This document shows positions 1-10,160 of a stretch of DNA of 64,000 nucleotides, piece by piece (position 1 is the first letter of the stretch; each line of letters starts with the position of its first letter). Source of the DNA: Sphaerosporella brunnea. Lineage: Eukaryota > Ascomycota > Pezizomycetes > Pezizales > Pyronemataceae. Under the pieces are notes generated by a model that saw only the letters and a list, made by a program, of their open reading frames with translations, had not been told where the DNA came from and did not search any database. A program made the translations under genes and the position numbers. Where the stretch lies: the NCBI GenBank assembly GCA_008704415.1, contig VXIS01000040.1:1-64000 (forward strand), written 5' to 3'.

Positions 1-1
1 T

Positions 2-1288
2 GGTACTGCTGAGACGGAACGTCAACAAGTCCAAAAGACAATCAGCAGCCGTGCTTGTCGCAGGTGGCTGAGTGAGAAAGCTGGCCTAAAATGGGGAGAT
101 TCTCGAAAGGGAATATTTGAAGATGGTCATGAGCGGGAAGATGTAGTATCTTACCGCCAGACTGTTTTTCTTCCAGTTCTGCAGTCTCTCCGGCCAAGTT
201 TTATCCCGTGGTCAGAGTGGCTCGCTGCTATCCTTACCGCTGAGCAAGAAGGTACGCCTGGACAGATTTGTATTACACCAACAGGCGAACGTTTCATCAT
301 TCCCGTTTATCAAGACGAATGTACGTACAACTCGAACGATGGACGCCATCAGATTTGGTACAGCAAGACCAGCCAGCCTTTGCGGAAGAAGGGACGAGGA
401 CCGGGAATTATGGTTTCGGACTTTATGACGCCGGGTGGCCCGTTAGAAGCTCCAAAATCACTGCCTCAAGATGAGCTTCCAGATTGGGGCCTGTCGGATG
501 GCCTTCGCAAGGATCGTTATGCAGCCAAACTACAGCTGGAATGCGGCGGTGACATCTGGTTCGATGCGGAAACACTGCTTGCTCAAACACTCGCGGCAAT
601 CTCTGTATTCGAAGCTGCCTTTCCCGGGTGTCAGGCTCTTTTCATTTTTGATAATGCAACGATTCACTCCTCCTATAGTGACGATGCTTTGCTTGCTCAA
701 AACCTTGCTTTAAAATACGGCTACGGTACTGCAGTTCGAAATACGTGGGACTACCGCAATAATCAACCACAGGAGATGCACGATGATAACGGAAAGTCCC
801 GCGGATTGATAACGATCCTGCAGGAACGTGGACTTTGGCGAGCTGGAATGCGCCTTCAGTGCAAGAAGCCAGACGGAAATTATGATCCTGCATGCCTGGG
901 CCGCTGTCATTCCTGCGCACGCGGTGTGATATCTCAGGAGCAGGATTTTAAGGAGCAGAAGACCGAACTGGAAGAAGCTATCGTTGCTCGTGGACATCTT
1001 TGCCTATTTCTCCCTAAATTTCACCCGGAAACCAATCCTATCGAGTATTATTGGGGAGCTACAAAGGTATTTACCCGGAAAAATTGTGGCTATAGTCTTT
1101 CAGCATTACGCGACACGATTCCTAAAGCTCGAGCATCCGTCCCTTGCACTCAGATTCTGAAATATTTTCAAAAGGCGGAGAGAATCTGTGATGTTTATGC
1201 CTCTGGGGAGCGCTATGGCACTGAATCATTTCAAAACAAAGCCTATAAGAGCCACCGCCGTGTTTTTGTAGGTGCTGCATCCGGGTGA
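2..1288 (+). mobile_element. DDE transposase ORF (IS630/Tc1/mariner-type), 5' end outside window
   Basis: One reading frame is open from base 2 to the TGA at 1286-1288 (428 codons) with no stop, so the element extends left of the window. A putative acidic triad is visible: Asp about residue 105 in a V-x-Q-D-E-C-T context, Asp about 217 in F-D-N-A-T-I-H, and Glu about 348 in N-P-I-E-Y-Y-W-G. These contexts are those of the fungal 'DDE superfamily endonuclease' proteins of the Tc1/mariner group. The N-terminal part carries the D-G-H-E-R-E-D-V-V motif common in these fungal transposases. Between the second Asp and the Glu lies a long insertion with a cysteine cluster around residues 292-307. The visible part has no frameshift, so the copy may be young. 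The terminal inverted repeats cannot be confirmed because the left end is missing and no clear right end was found. Confidence 0.85.
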
Positions 1289-2137
1289 GCTATTGGGACG
1301 ACAGGGGGACGGGGAACGGGGGGATAGGGGGACGGGGGACGGGACAGGGGGATGGGGGATGGGGCGACGGAGCGTTTGTTTGCACTTTGAACGCAGGCTG
1401 AAGCACTGGCGCTGGCACTGGCACTCGCGCTTTTTTTTTTTTTTTTTTTTTTTTTTTGATTACAATACCTAATACCTCCTCTATGTAGTTTCGCTTCTAT
1501 ATATCTTGGTGCAGCTTGGTGAATGACGAAAATTATCGACTCGCGCGACAGCGGCGCATCGGAATCTCCGGTCTTGGGCGGTGTTTCAAATGATTTCAGA
1601 CGTATGCCCCACCAGTTACCCGGCTTTTGGTTGGTGTTATTTGTAGACTTCCGGCACCATAAAAGATCGGGCAGGGCAGCACACTTTCCTTGACTTTAAA
1701 AAGTTGTGTTGCGGCAATCGCCGCTTTAGTCCCACCGTCCCCTGTCCTCCTGCAAAAAGCAAGTCCAACAAAGCGATGGCTAGACCGCCGACCTCCACAG
1801 CTTGAGCAGCTCCGAGAAGCAGAACACCCAAGAAAGCAAGATACTTCGTTCCCATCCACTCAAACTTCTCTTTTTCGAGGCTGCCTGCTATTGCTCTCAT
1901 CGTGTGCTTACTCCCATCCCGCCATCTCAAATGTGCTGTAACTGAACCCCTGTCAGCTTGCTTTGGATTGAGATCCTGCCACCCTGCGTGTCTACATCAT
2001 ATCTCGCGTAACCATCATCCACGAACGGCCACGAAGGCCGGCCAACGCATACCTAACTTGATTCACGACATCTATTCTGTTCTGGGAAGAAAACTAGATC
2101 TATTTCCCCGCGTGCGGACTGCCCAGATTCACCCTAA
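1289..2137. other. Intergenic: G-rich repeat, poly-T tract, NEO1 5' region
   Basis: Directly after the transposase stop comes a degenerate G-rich repeat (about 1295-1365, GGGGGACGG-like units), then a 27-base T run (1431-1457). The remainder is probably promoter and 5' leader of the flippase gene. No convincing coding region is seen on either strand; the short ORFs around 1600-1940 look random. Confidence 0.6.
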
Positions 2138-5100
2138 ATGTCCTACGCCCGCGCGCCCTCACCCTCGCCTTCGGACGTCTCCTCCGATCTCGACCTTGAC
2201 CTCGAAGAGCTAGATCCTACCTCCACCGCGTCGAGATTACACCCCGTGAGCCACCACCGCTCGATCCTCGGCTCCAACCACAGAAGCTCGTTTTCGCCGC
2301 ATCGTCGCGAGTCGCCACGGACGAGCGTTGAAGCTGGCGGCGCCGGGAGTGGGAGGATCGCGCTGCGGAATCTCGCAATGGGATTAGGGGGGCGAGGACG
2401 ACGGGGAGCTGCGGCGGAGGACGATGAAGAAGCATTACTTGGCGGTGGCCCGGCGGGGCGGAGGAGCAGTACAATCGACGATGCCGACGGGGAGATGCCA
2501 TTGCTGAAGCGGATATCATCGCGGTTGTCGATGCGGAGTAGCGGCGGAGGTAGGGCTCGCGAAAGATCGCCGTCACCGTCTCCGTCGATAAGCCCGGGGT
2601 TCACGCCTTCGATCGAGGCGAGGACTGTGGCGCTCGCCGACCCCCGGCAGCAGGCGGATGCAAAGTACCCTCCAAATATCATCTCGAATCATCGTTTCAC
2701 CGCATTCACGTTTTTACCGCTCACGCTATATCACGAATTCAGCTTTTTCTTCAATCTATACTTCTTGTTGGTGGCGCTCTCGCAGATCGTACCCGCCCTG
2801 CGAATCGGTTATTTGAGCACGTACATCGTGCCGCTGGTTTTTGTGTTGGCCATAACTTTGGGGAAGGAGGCACATGATGATGTTGCGAGGCGAAGGAGAG
2901 ACAAGGAGGCCAACAGTGAGCCATACGAGGTGTTGGCGCTGGGTCCGCAGGGAAATCGGCCGGTGAGTAGGATAAGGGGGCTGGGGAAGAAGAAGGCGTC
3001 TTTTGCGGAGGATCACCAGATTAGGGTCAATGATGAGGTAGACTTGCGGACGGTGACCAAGAAGAGCAGGGATCTGAAGGTTGGCGATATATTGGTGCTG
3101 AAGAAGGATCAGCGTGTTCCTGCGGATGTGGTGATCTTGAAGTCGATATCGAACGAGATAGAAGGCGGCGAAGATGAGAACGATACCTCGGGGGAGGCAT
3201 TTATTAGGACCGACCAATTGGATGGAGAGACAGATTGGAAGCTGAGAATCGCACCTCCACTTTCTCAGGGACTACTGGCTGCGAAATTCGACACATTGCG
3301 GGTCACCGCTTCGGCGCCATCTAAGGAAGTCAACACCTTCGTGGGAACTCTTGAATACCCGGGCTCCGGATTACCATCTGAGGGAGAGGGTGGTCCTGTA
3401 CAGTACCAAAAGTCGTCATCCGTAGGCTTGTCGATTGACAACACCGCATGGGCAAACACCGTACTCGCAAGTAATTCAACCACACTGGCGGCCATCATTT
3501 ACACTGGTCCGGAGACCCGTGCGGCGCTATCTACGTCCCGAGGCCGGAGTAAAACTGGTCTCCTGGAGAAGGAAATCAACAATCTCACCAAAATCCTTTG
3601 CGTTCTAACCTTCACCCTGTCTATCGTTTTGGTTGCTCTGGAAGGACTAAAGAGTCATCCCAACCAGCCTGGCGTCAAGAATCCGGAAGCACCTGGAGAG
3701 GTTGTTAGTGGGCCATGGTATATAAAGATTCTTCGGTTCCTCATATTGTTCTCTACGATCATCCCGATATCTCTGCGTGTCAACCTTGACATGGGAAAAA
3801 GCGCATATGCCTGGTTCATTGAAAAGGATAAGGACATCTCAGGCACAGTCGTACGGACGTCTACCATTCCGGAGGAATTGGGACGTGTGGAATATCTTCT
3901 CAGCGACAAAACTGGAACATTGACACAAAACGATATGGAGCTCAAGAAGGTACACGTTGGAACCGTCAGCTATGCTGGTGAGGCTATGGAGGAAGTCGCA
4001 GAGTTTGTCAGGCAGGGCTTCTCTCAAGCCACCGCCGAGGCTGCTCTTGTCACGCCGTCTATGAGCGCCGCAGCTCCTCATGCTTCTACCACCCGGACAA
4101 GAAGAGAAATCGGAACAAGAGTAAGGGATGTCGTGTTGGCGCTGGCTTTGTGCCATAACGTTACGCCCACCACCACCACCACCGCCACCGAAGAAGGCCA
4201 AACCGAAGCAATCACTACCTACCAGGCGTCGAGTCCTGATGAGATTGCCATTGTTAGCTGGACTGAGAGCGTTGGCTTGCGGCTTATCCACCGAGACCGG
4301 AAAGGCATGAAGCTGATGAGCGTTGATACCGGCGAAATCGTGGTTAGGGTCAAGATTCTGGAAGTATTCCCGTTCACGAGCGAGGGAAAGCGCATGGGCA
4401 TTGTTGTGCAGTTCCTCGGCGGCAGCAGTGATGTAAGGAAAGGGCAAGACCTTCTCGGAGACCACGACGAGGAAATCTCTGATGATGATTCGGGCGACAT
4501 ATGGTTCTACCAGAAGGGTGCGGACACAGTTATGAGCACCATTGTGGCTAGCAACGACTGGCTGGAGGAAGAGTGCGGCAACATGGCCCGAGAAGGACTG
4601 CGAACACTCGTCATCGGTCGAAAGCGTCTGAGCGGTCAACGGTACCAGGAGTTTTCGGCAAAATACAAGGCTGCATCTCTGCTCCTTCAAAACCGAGATC
4701 GCGAAATGGAGAAGGTCGTGCAGGAGTACTTGGAAAACGATCTCGAGTTGCTGGGTGTTACCGGTGTCGAGGATAAGCTGCAAAAGGACGTCAAGCCAAG
4801 TCTCGAATTGCTCAGGAACGCAGGTATCAAAATCTGGATGTTGACCGGAGACAAGGTGGAGACTGCGCGGTGTGTTGCCGTCAGTGCAAAGTTGGTGGCC
4901 AGAGGACAGTACATCCATACCATTGCCAAAAGTATGTCGCACATCTATCACTCGGTGTAAGCAATCTGCTAACAGACCTCTAGTGAAACGAAAAGATCTA
5001 GCCTACGATGCCCTGGAGTTCCTACGCAACAAAACCGACAGCTGCCTCCTCATCGACGGCGAATCTCTTGCGCTCTTCCTGAACGAGTACCGGGACCAAT

Positions 5101-6065
5101 TCATTGCCCTAGCAGTGCAACTACCTGCCGTCGTTGCATGCCGCTGCACGCCAACACAAAAAGCCGATGTGGCCCGTCTAATCCGTGAATTCACTAAGAA
5201 AAGGATATGCTGCATCGGCGATGGAGGCAACGATGTGTCGATGATCCAAGCTGCCGATGTCGGCGTCGGTATCGTTGGTAAAGAGGGAAGGCAGGCCAGT
5301 CTTGCGGCCGATTTCTCGATCGAACAGTTCTGTTATCTTACGAAACTTCTGGTGTGGCATGGAAGGAACTCTTATAAACGCAGTGCAAAGCTCGCACAGT
5401 TCGTTATGCACAGAGGTCTTGTCATCTCGGTGTGTCAGACTATGTTTAGTATTGCTAGCAAGTTTGAGCCCATCGCGTTGTATCAGGTAAAAGCCACTTG
5501 GTGTGTTCGGAGGATTCTGGTTGACCATCACTAGGGCTGGCTACTGGTAGGCTACGCAACACTCTACACTATGGCACCCGTCTTCTCTCTCGTCCTAGAC
5601 CGAGATGTGGACGAGCAACTAGCCAATCTCTATCCGGAACTCTACAAAGAATTAACCGAAGGCCGATCTCTGTCATATCGAACCTTTTTCGTCTGGGTGC
5701 TAGTGTCCATCTACCAAGGCGGGGTAATCCAGGGGCTCTCACAAATTCTTGTGGGGCTGGATCAATTCAAACGAATGGTAACAGTATCCTTCACAGTGCT
5801 CGTGCTAAACGAACTGATTATGGTTGCCCTCGAAATCACCACCTGGCATCTGTGGATGATACTTGCGGAAATTGGAACGGCCATCGCATTCCTGGTTAGC
5901 ATCCCGTTTTTGGGAGATTATTTCGAACTACCTTATGTGCTCTCACTGGCGTTTTTGTGGAGAGTCGCCGTTATCAGTTCCATCAGTCTTATCCCGCCTT
6001 GGGTGGTGAAGGCGGTTAGGAGGAGGATTAAGCCGCCGAGTTATGCTAAGGTGCAGGGTATTTGA
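2138..6065 (+). CDS. NEO1: Neo1-type P4-ATPase, phospholipid flippase
   Basis: Exons 2138-4931, 4984-5486 and 5535-6065 join into a 1,275-aa protein. Introns of 52 and 48 bp have GTATGT...CTAAC...CTAG and GTAAAA...CTAG signals. The first about 180 residues are Ser/Arg/Gly-rich and probably disordered. TM1-2 lie about 187-245 and strongly resemble Neo1/ATP9 (N-L-Y-F-L-L-V-A-L-S-Q, P-A-L-R-I-G-Y-L). The actuator DGET motif is at 362-365, the catalytic D-K-T-G-T at 590-594, and G-D-G-G-N-D near 1010-1015, followed by the C-terminal membrane block. Yeast Neo1 (1,151 aa) translocates phosphatidylethanolamine/serine in Golgi and endosomal membranes and, unlike other P4-ATPases, needs no Cdc50 partner. 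The extra length here is mostly the N-terminal extension. The assignment is firm; the exact start could be a later Met. Confidence 0.95.
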
Positions 6066-6217
6066 TGTGGGTGTCGGGGGAGGTAGAGAGGGTGTAGGGT
6101 GTAAAGTAAGTCGCTGTGCTGGGGGAATTTTATTATTTTGATGTAAACAACCTTTTCTTTTTGGGACATACATTATCGAGATAGCTGCTGGATGGATAGA
6201 GGTGGTGTATCGCTAAT

Positions 6218-6543
6218 TGGAAGACTTCCCGCAGCCGTCTAGGAGGGTTTAGAAGGGATCTGGAAGCTTTGAAACCTTATTTTTCTGGAAACCCGGCCTT
6301 CCAGACGAAAAGTCTGAATAGAGGGGTCTATTCAGACTTCCAGACGTCCAAAAATCTGGGTCGCGCAAGGTGATTGGATCGGTGGTCGCTCCGAGTAGCC
6401 ATGAAACATCGGCCTCGACCGGTGGTGGTGTGAAGGTAACGATCGCTTTACTTTTGAAAATCAGCCCAACGGGAATAGGGGGACCCTTTCAGACACGGTT
6501 TCTGACTTCTAAATCCTTCTAGACGAATGCGGGAAGTCTTCCA
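6218..6543. mobile_element. MITE-like element, 38-bp terminal inverted repeats
   Basis: Bases 6218-6255 and 6506-6543 are inverted copies of each other over 38 bp with about four mismatches. Both outer ends read TGGAAGACTTCCCGC. The 326-bp unit has no coding capacity and lies between the convergent 3' ends of NEO1 and LSM4. A further perfect 12-bp inverted repeat with a 6-base loop (6310-6339) sits inside. TA dinucleotides lie close to each end but are not exactly symmetric, so the target duplication is uncertain. Confidence 0.75.
6310..6339. repeat. Perfect 12-bp hairpin inside the MITE
   Basis: AAGTCTGAATAG at 6310-6321 is exactly complementary to CTATTCAGACTT at 6328-6339, with loop AGGGGT. 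It could be a subterminal repeat of the element or a remnant of a nested insertion. Confidence 0.8.
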
Positions 6544-6724
6544 TTTTATGACGAAGGCCAGGGAGGCTGGACACAATTGACCTTGAATCAATCAAGCTCG
6601 AACACTGTGGATCATGTGATGTCACCTAATTGGTAGAGCACGCGCAACCAAAACACGCTTCAGATGCAGTAATGCAGTATCGCACCGGCTCGCCTGCCCT
6701 CTCTCTCTCTCTCCGATGTAGCGC

Positions 6725-7250
6725 TTAACCCCTACCCCTTCCACCGCCGCGACCGCCCCGTGGCGCCCCACGTCCTCCGCCCCGTCCGCCGCGCTGGAAA
6801 CGGCCACCACCCCTGTCGCTTCCGCCGCCGCGTCCGTGGTGGCCCTGCGCCTGCTGCATGGCCTGCTGCTCTTTAACGGTGTCGATGAGTTCGTCGGGGA
6901 GCCGGAGGTACTTGATCTATCCTCAGGGTCAGCGCGTCACCCTCTCCATCTCCCTCCTCCTCCTCCTCCCCCCCTACCCACTTACGTTGTTACCCCGCAC
7001 ATAGGCCTCGGCAAGGCGATAGAAGCGGTCGCCGTCGGGCGAGGTCTGGACCACCTCCCGCAGCGTCAGGTTCATGTAGGTGTCGCAGCTGACCAGGTGG
7101 CCGTTCAGGGTCTCGCCGTTTTTGAGCTCGACGAGCATGGGGCTGCCTTGGGCTGCGTTTAGGAGGGATAGTGGGAGCTGGCGGGTTGCGGTTGTTATTA
7201 GCTTCGTTGGGTCGCGGGGGGAGGGGAGGGGGGGGGAGGGGCAGTACCAT
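6725..7250 (-). CDS. LSM4: U6 snRNA-associated Sm-like protein LSm4
   Basis: Three exons on the minus strand: the lone ATG at 7250-7248, then 7177-6986 and 6916-6725, giving 128 aa. Intron 1 (7178-7247, 70 bp) has donor GTACTG, a GCTAATAAC branch site and a CAG acceptor. Intron 2 (6917-6985, 69 bp) has donor GTAAGT. The protein starts [11 protein letters not shown], continues with the Sm1 motif ([14 protein letters not shown]) and D-T-Y-M-N-L-T-L, and the Sm2 part ends in R-G-N-N-I-K-Y-L-R. It finishes with an RGG-rich tail. LSm4 is part of the Lsm1-7 ring (mRNA decapping, P bodies) and the Lsm2-8 ring (U6 snRNP). The tail and length fit LSm4. The start is chosen because the spliced ATG restores the conserved N-terminus. 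Confidence 0.93.
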
Positions 7251-8333
7251 GGTTGTTGGTTTTGTGTACTGTGGTGGGGTGTGTGGGTGTGGAGGCGACG
7301 CGTGGGGAAGGGGGTTGAGATAAAGTTATCTTATCGGATGCGCGCTTGTCTTGGCGAGGAGTCGTCACAGGCAAGTCCCACCCCGCAGGTCACTTCTGAT
7401 AGTTCCTACACTACCTGGCCTCCCAACGCCCTGGCTCTGGCATACGGCACCACCGCAAAATTTCTCGGTTGGTTCTCGGGAGTAAACGAGCACTCAGGCA
7501 CGCCCAGGTGTTCGGGATCCGGGAATTCGCCTTCTCCATACACAAATACAACCCCCTTCCTGCTCCCAAATGAACGGGGAATCATTAGCATGGCGTTCTG
7601 ACGACGATCAAAATTTCGGTGTCGCTGACCCCAACAGGCATAGCGATAAAGCCGACGGTGTAGGTGTAGGACGGTCCCCTAGCTAGTGTAGAAAGCTAGG
7701 AAAATACCAGGCAAGTACCTAGGACCTAGGTTGCAGATAGGGAGGTAGCATTCCGACAATTCATATATCTACCGAAAGTTATATTAGCAAAAACGTGGTC
7801 ACGGAACGGATCAAGCTTGGGCCATCCATCCAGAAAGTCTGGGGGGTTGAAAATTGAAATGACCTTTACGTATGCCTAATTCGTCAAACGAACGCCTGCT
7901 CAATTGCAACCAATGGATAAGCCCCCTTCGAATTCCCGGCAACCGGTCATTATAATAATAATAGCTAACAGTACAGTGTTACGAGGTGAAGGGACGCCAG
8001 GCTACAGCGTTTGGCACCGTGATAGACATAGTAAGGAAAAAACGAGCAAAGTAAAAAAGCAAAAACACCGCTCTCTCTAAGTAAAAGTAATTCTCCTTTG
8101 AACCAACACCATAGATAAGAACCAATACAAAAGAAACCCCGATCCCATTAGCCCAGAAATTCCGCTCCCTATTCAAAAATGACAAAGAAAATTGAGATGT
8201 GTAGTGAATGAGTGAAGAAACAAAAAAAAAAAAAAGACCGCGCTCTCAAACTCCTAAAACAAGCAATATACGCCTCCCTGGAACCATAGAAAAGAAAATA
8301 TATGACAAGAGATATTTGTAATGATCGGCCGGT
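7251..8333. other. Intergenic, no gene seen
   Basis: Probable LSM4 promoter and the 3' region of the next minus-strand gene. It contains AGTACCTAGGACCTAGG-like palindromic words near 7715 and a short A run near 8222. ORFs in either direction lack recognisable motifs. Confidence 0.5.
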
Positions 8334-10160
8334 CTAGATCTGAAAACCGAGCATCCGGTCCCAGGCAGCCGTGTCACTGAGGTTTGACGAGTCCCAGAAG
8401 TCCTCATCGATTATGTTGCTCGCTAGTAACTGTTTTGGGCTGAGTTGTTGTATCGGCGTGGGCTTTACGGGCTTTGATGAGCCCTGTAGTTGCTTGATGC
8501 TCGCCTTTCCGTCGGCGATCCGCATCTTCTCAAGTGTCTCAAGAACTACACACTCGGAGCTAGCGGTTCTTCTTCTGTTCCTCCGCCGTGGTGGATTATT
8601 CTGCATTGGGGTACCAGTGGGTACAGGTTGCACCTTGGGTTGCGCTTGTGGGGTTCGTTTTGTTGTGGATGCGGCAAATATCGAAGACCTTCTAGAAGCC
8701 ATCGAGGATTTCGAGCCTCTTCGCAATTGAGGTGGAACCATTGAGGTCAGGTGGTGGTGGTAATCTTCGCTAGGGCCAATTTCCTCCTCTTCTTCCTCTT
8801 CATCTGAGTCGTAAATCTGAGGTCCGCGAAGCGCTAACCATGAAATTTGCTTCTTCAGCTCCTCGACTCCAGGGAAATGGGTGCTGTTTTCGAGTCCAGC
8901 CTCGAGATCGATGTCACTGGCCGCAATCGAACCCAGACCAATAGAATGGCGACCATGGCTGGTAACAGAGTCCCGAGTTCCGCGGCAAAAGAAGGTGATG
9001 GAGGACGACCGGCGTCCTGAGGACAGAGACCCGGCCTCGGATAAGTCACGTGGCTTCGGCATGGAAGGTTCCTCTAGCTCTGGTATTGCGCTCACATCGT
9101 CCGAGTTGAAAGAGTATCTCTTCGAAGAAGTAACCGAGCGACGCTTCAACGATTTGGAGGTTCTGAACGATCCACCCATTGAACCCTCGGATATCGACGT
9201 TGGAATTGTTGATGCTAGTGAGTGCGCCGAGTGTCTTCGGTGGTCGAAGCGGAAAGAAATGGGAGTCGCGGGCCCAAGGCTATCAATTATGCTCGAGGTT
9301 TCGCTGGACGCCTCACCTCTCTCTTCGATCGACGGCATTGCAGTCTCCAATCGCAACGGGCGGGGGAAAGACGAGGGCGAGGGTTGCGCCTGGGCCGCAA
9401 CGGCTGGTGGCGTACACTCTTCTGGTTCGTCATCTGAACCCTCGTCGAAAGTGTTGATTAACATCTGTATTCCGATGCTTTCCGCGGTTTGAGTGCACCA
9501 GGCTGAACTGTGGCTCGTCTGGGAGGAAGGCCGTGTCTGGAAGGGAGAGAGCAGGTTCCTGTCAATCGCTTTCGAGCGGCCAATCTGGGCGGAATCCGTC
9601 GATGGGGACTGCTCAAGTTTCAACATCGGTGGCCGATGTTGTACTCTTTTTGGTGCTTGGGGAAAGTCTGGGATTGTTGACTGGTTTCGGCCGCTTTTTC
9701 CATTTGGGAGAACAGATATCGTTCTGGGCTTCTCCTGTACTTTTAGAGCGGCGATATCCATGGTGAGTGCAGACTCAATAACTGGGTCTCCGAATTCCCT
9801 GCCGGAATTTCGCTTGTCGTTGAAAAACTTCATTGTGAGCTCTGGATTGTCTGTTGGGTTTGGAAAACGGTGTGATGTTGGGATTGGAGATTTGCGGCCG
9901 GGAGATACCGCCGTAGATGCAGAGGGCACTGGCCAAGAAGGGTGGTCACCCAGGTGTTTATGTCCTGGGAAGAACGCCGGGGGTTGCAGGCTTCCCGGAG
10001 ATTCTGCATACCAATTCGTCGTAGAGTGTGGGGATAGCTGCAGATCATGACCGCTCTCAACGGCGCCAATAACTTCGCGCTGCTGCATAGTAGCCCGTTC
10101 GCTTGCGCCCTCGTGGAGCGGTGGCTTCGGAGCAAACGAAAAGCTCGAGTTGAACAGCAT
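8334..10160 (-). CDS. Hypothetical Ser-rich protein, 608 aa
   Basis: A single uninterrupted minus-strand ORF begins with ATG at 10160-10158 (M-L-F-N-S-S-F-S-F). No known domain is recognised. The protein is rich in Ser, Pro and Arg with an acidic run of about seven Glu plus Asp near residue 448-456, and polybasic stretches (R-R-R-N-R-R-R) about 535. The C-terminal about 50 residues look most ordered and end D-E-D-F-W-D-S-S, then D-T-A-A-W-D-R-M-L-G-F. The length and lack of stops across 1.8 kb argue that it is real. The composition suggests an intrinsically disordered, possibly phosphorylated regulatory protein, but function is not assigned. The + strand also has a 203-codon ORF here (8881-9492), taken as a shadow. 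Confidence 0.75.
   Translation of the reverse strand: MLFNSSFSFAPKPPLHEGASERATMQQREVIGAVESGHDLQLSPHSTTNWYAESPGSLQPPAFFPGHKHLGDHPSWPVPSASTAVSPGRKSPIPTSHRFPNPTDNPELTMKFFNDKRNSGREFGDPVIESALTMDIAALKVQEKPRTISVLPNGKSGRNQSTIPDFPQAPKRVQHRPPMLKLEQSPSTDSAQIGRSKAIDRNLLSPFQTRPSSQTSHSSAWCTQTAESIGIQMLINTFDEGSDDEPEECTPPAVAAQAQPSPSSFPRPLRLETAMPSIEERGEASSETSSIIDSLGPATPISFRFDHRRHSAHSLASTIPTSISEGSMGGSFRTSKSLKRRSVTSSKRYSFNSDDVSAIPELEEPSMPKPRDLSEAGSLSSGRRSSSITFFCRGTRDSVTSHGRHSIGLGSIAASDIDLEAGLENSTHFPGVEELKKQISWLALRGPQIYDSDEEEEEEEIGPSEDYHHHLTSMVPPQLRRGSKSSMASRRSSIFAASTTKRTPQAQPKVQPVPTGTPMQNNPPRRRNRRRTASSECVVLETLEKMRIADGKASIKQLQGSSKPVKPTPIQQLSPKQLLASNIIDEDFWDSSNLSDTAAWDRMLGFQI

Noticed and set aside
3839..4951. 370-codon minus-strand ORF
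   Set aside because: Antisense shadow of NEO1; the plus strand carries invariant P-type ATPase motifs and the minus frame has no recognisable domain.
6632..6680. tRNA-like words (TGGTAGAGCA)
   Set aside because: No acceptor stem, anticodon arm or B box of correct spacing.
8881..9492. 203-codon + strand ORF
   Set aside because: Opposite a 608-codon minus-strand ORF that is longer and has a proper start; no motif in the + frame.
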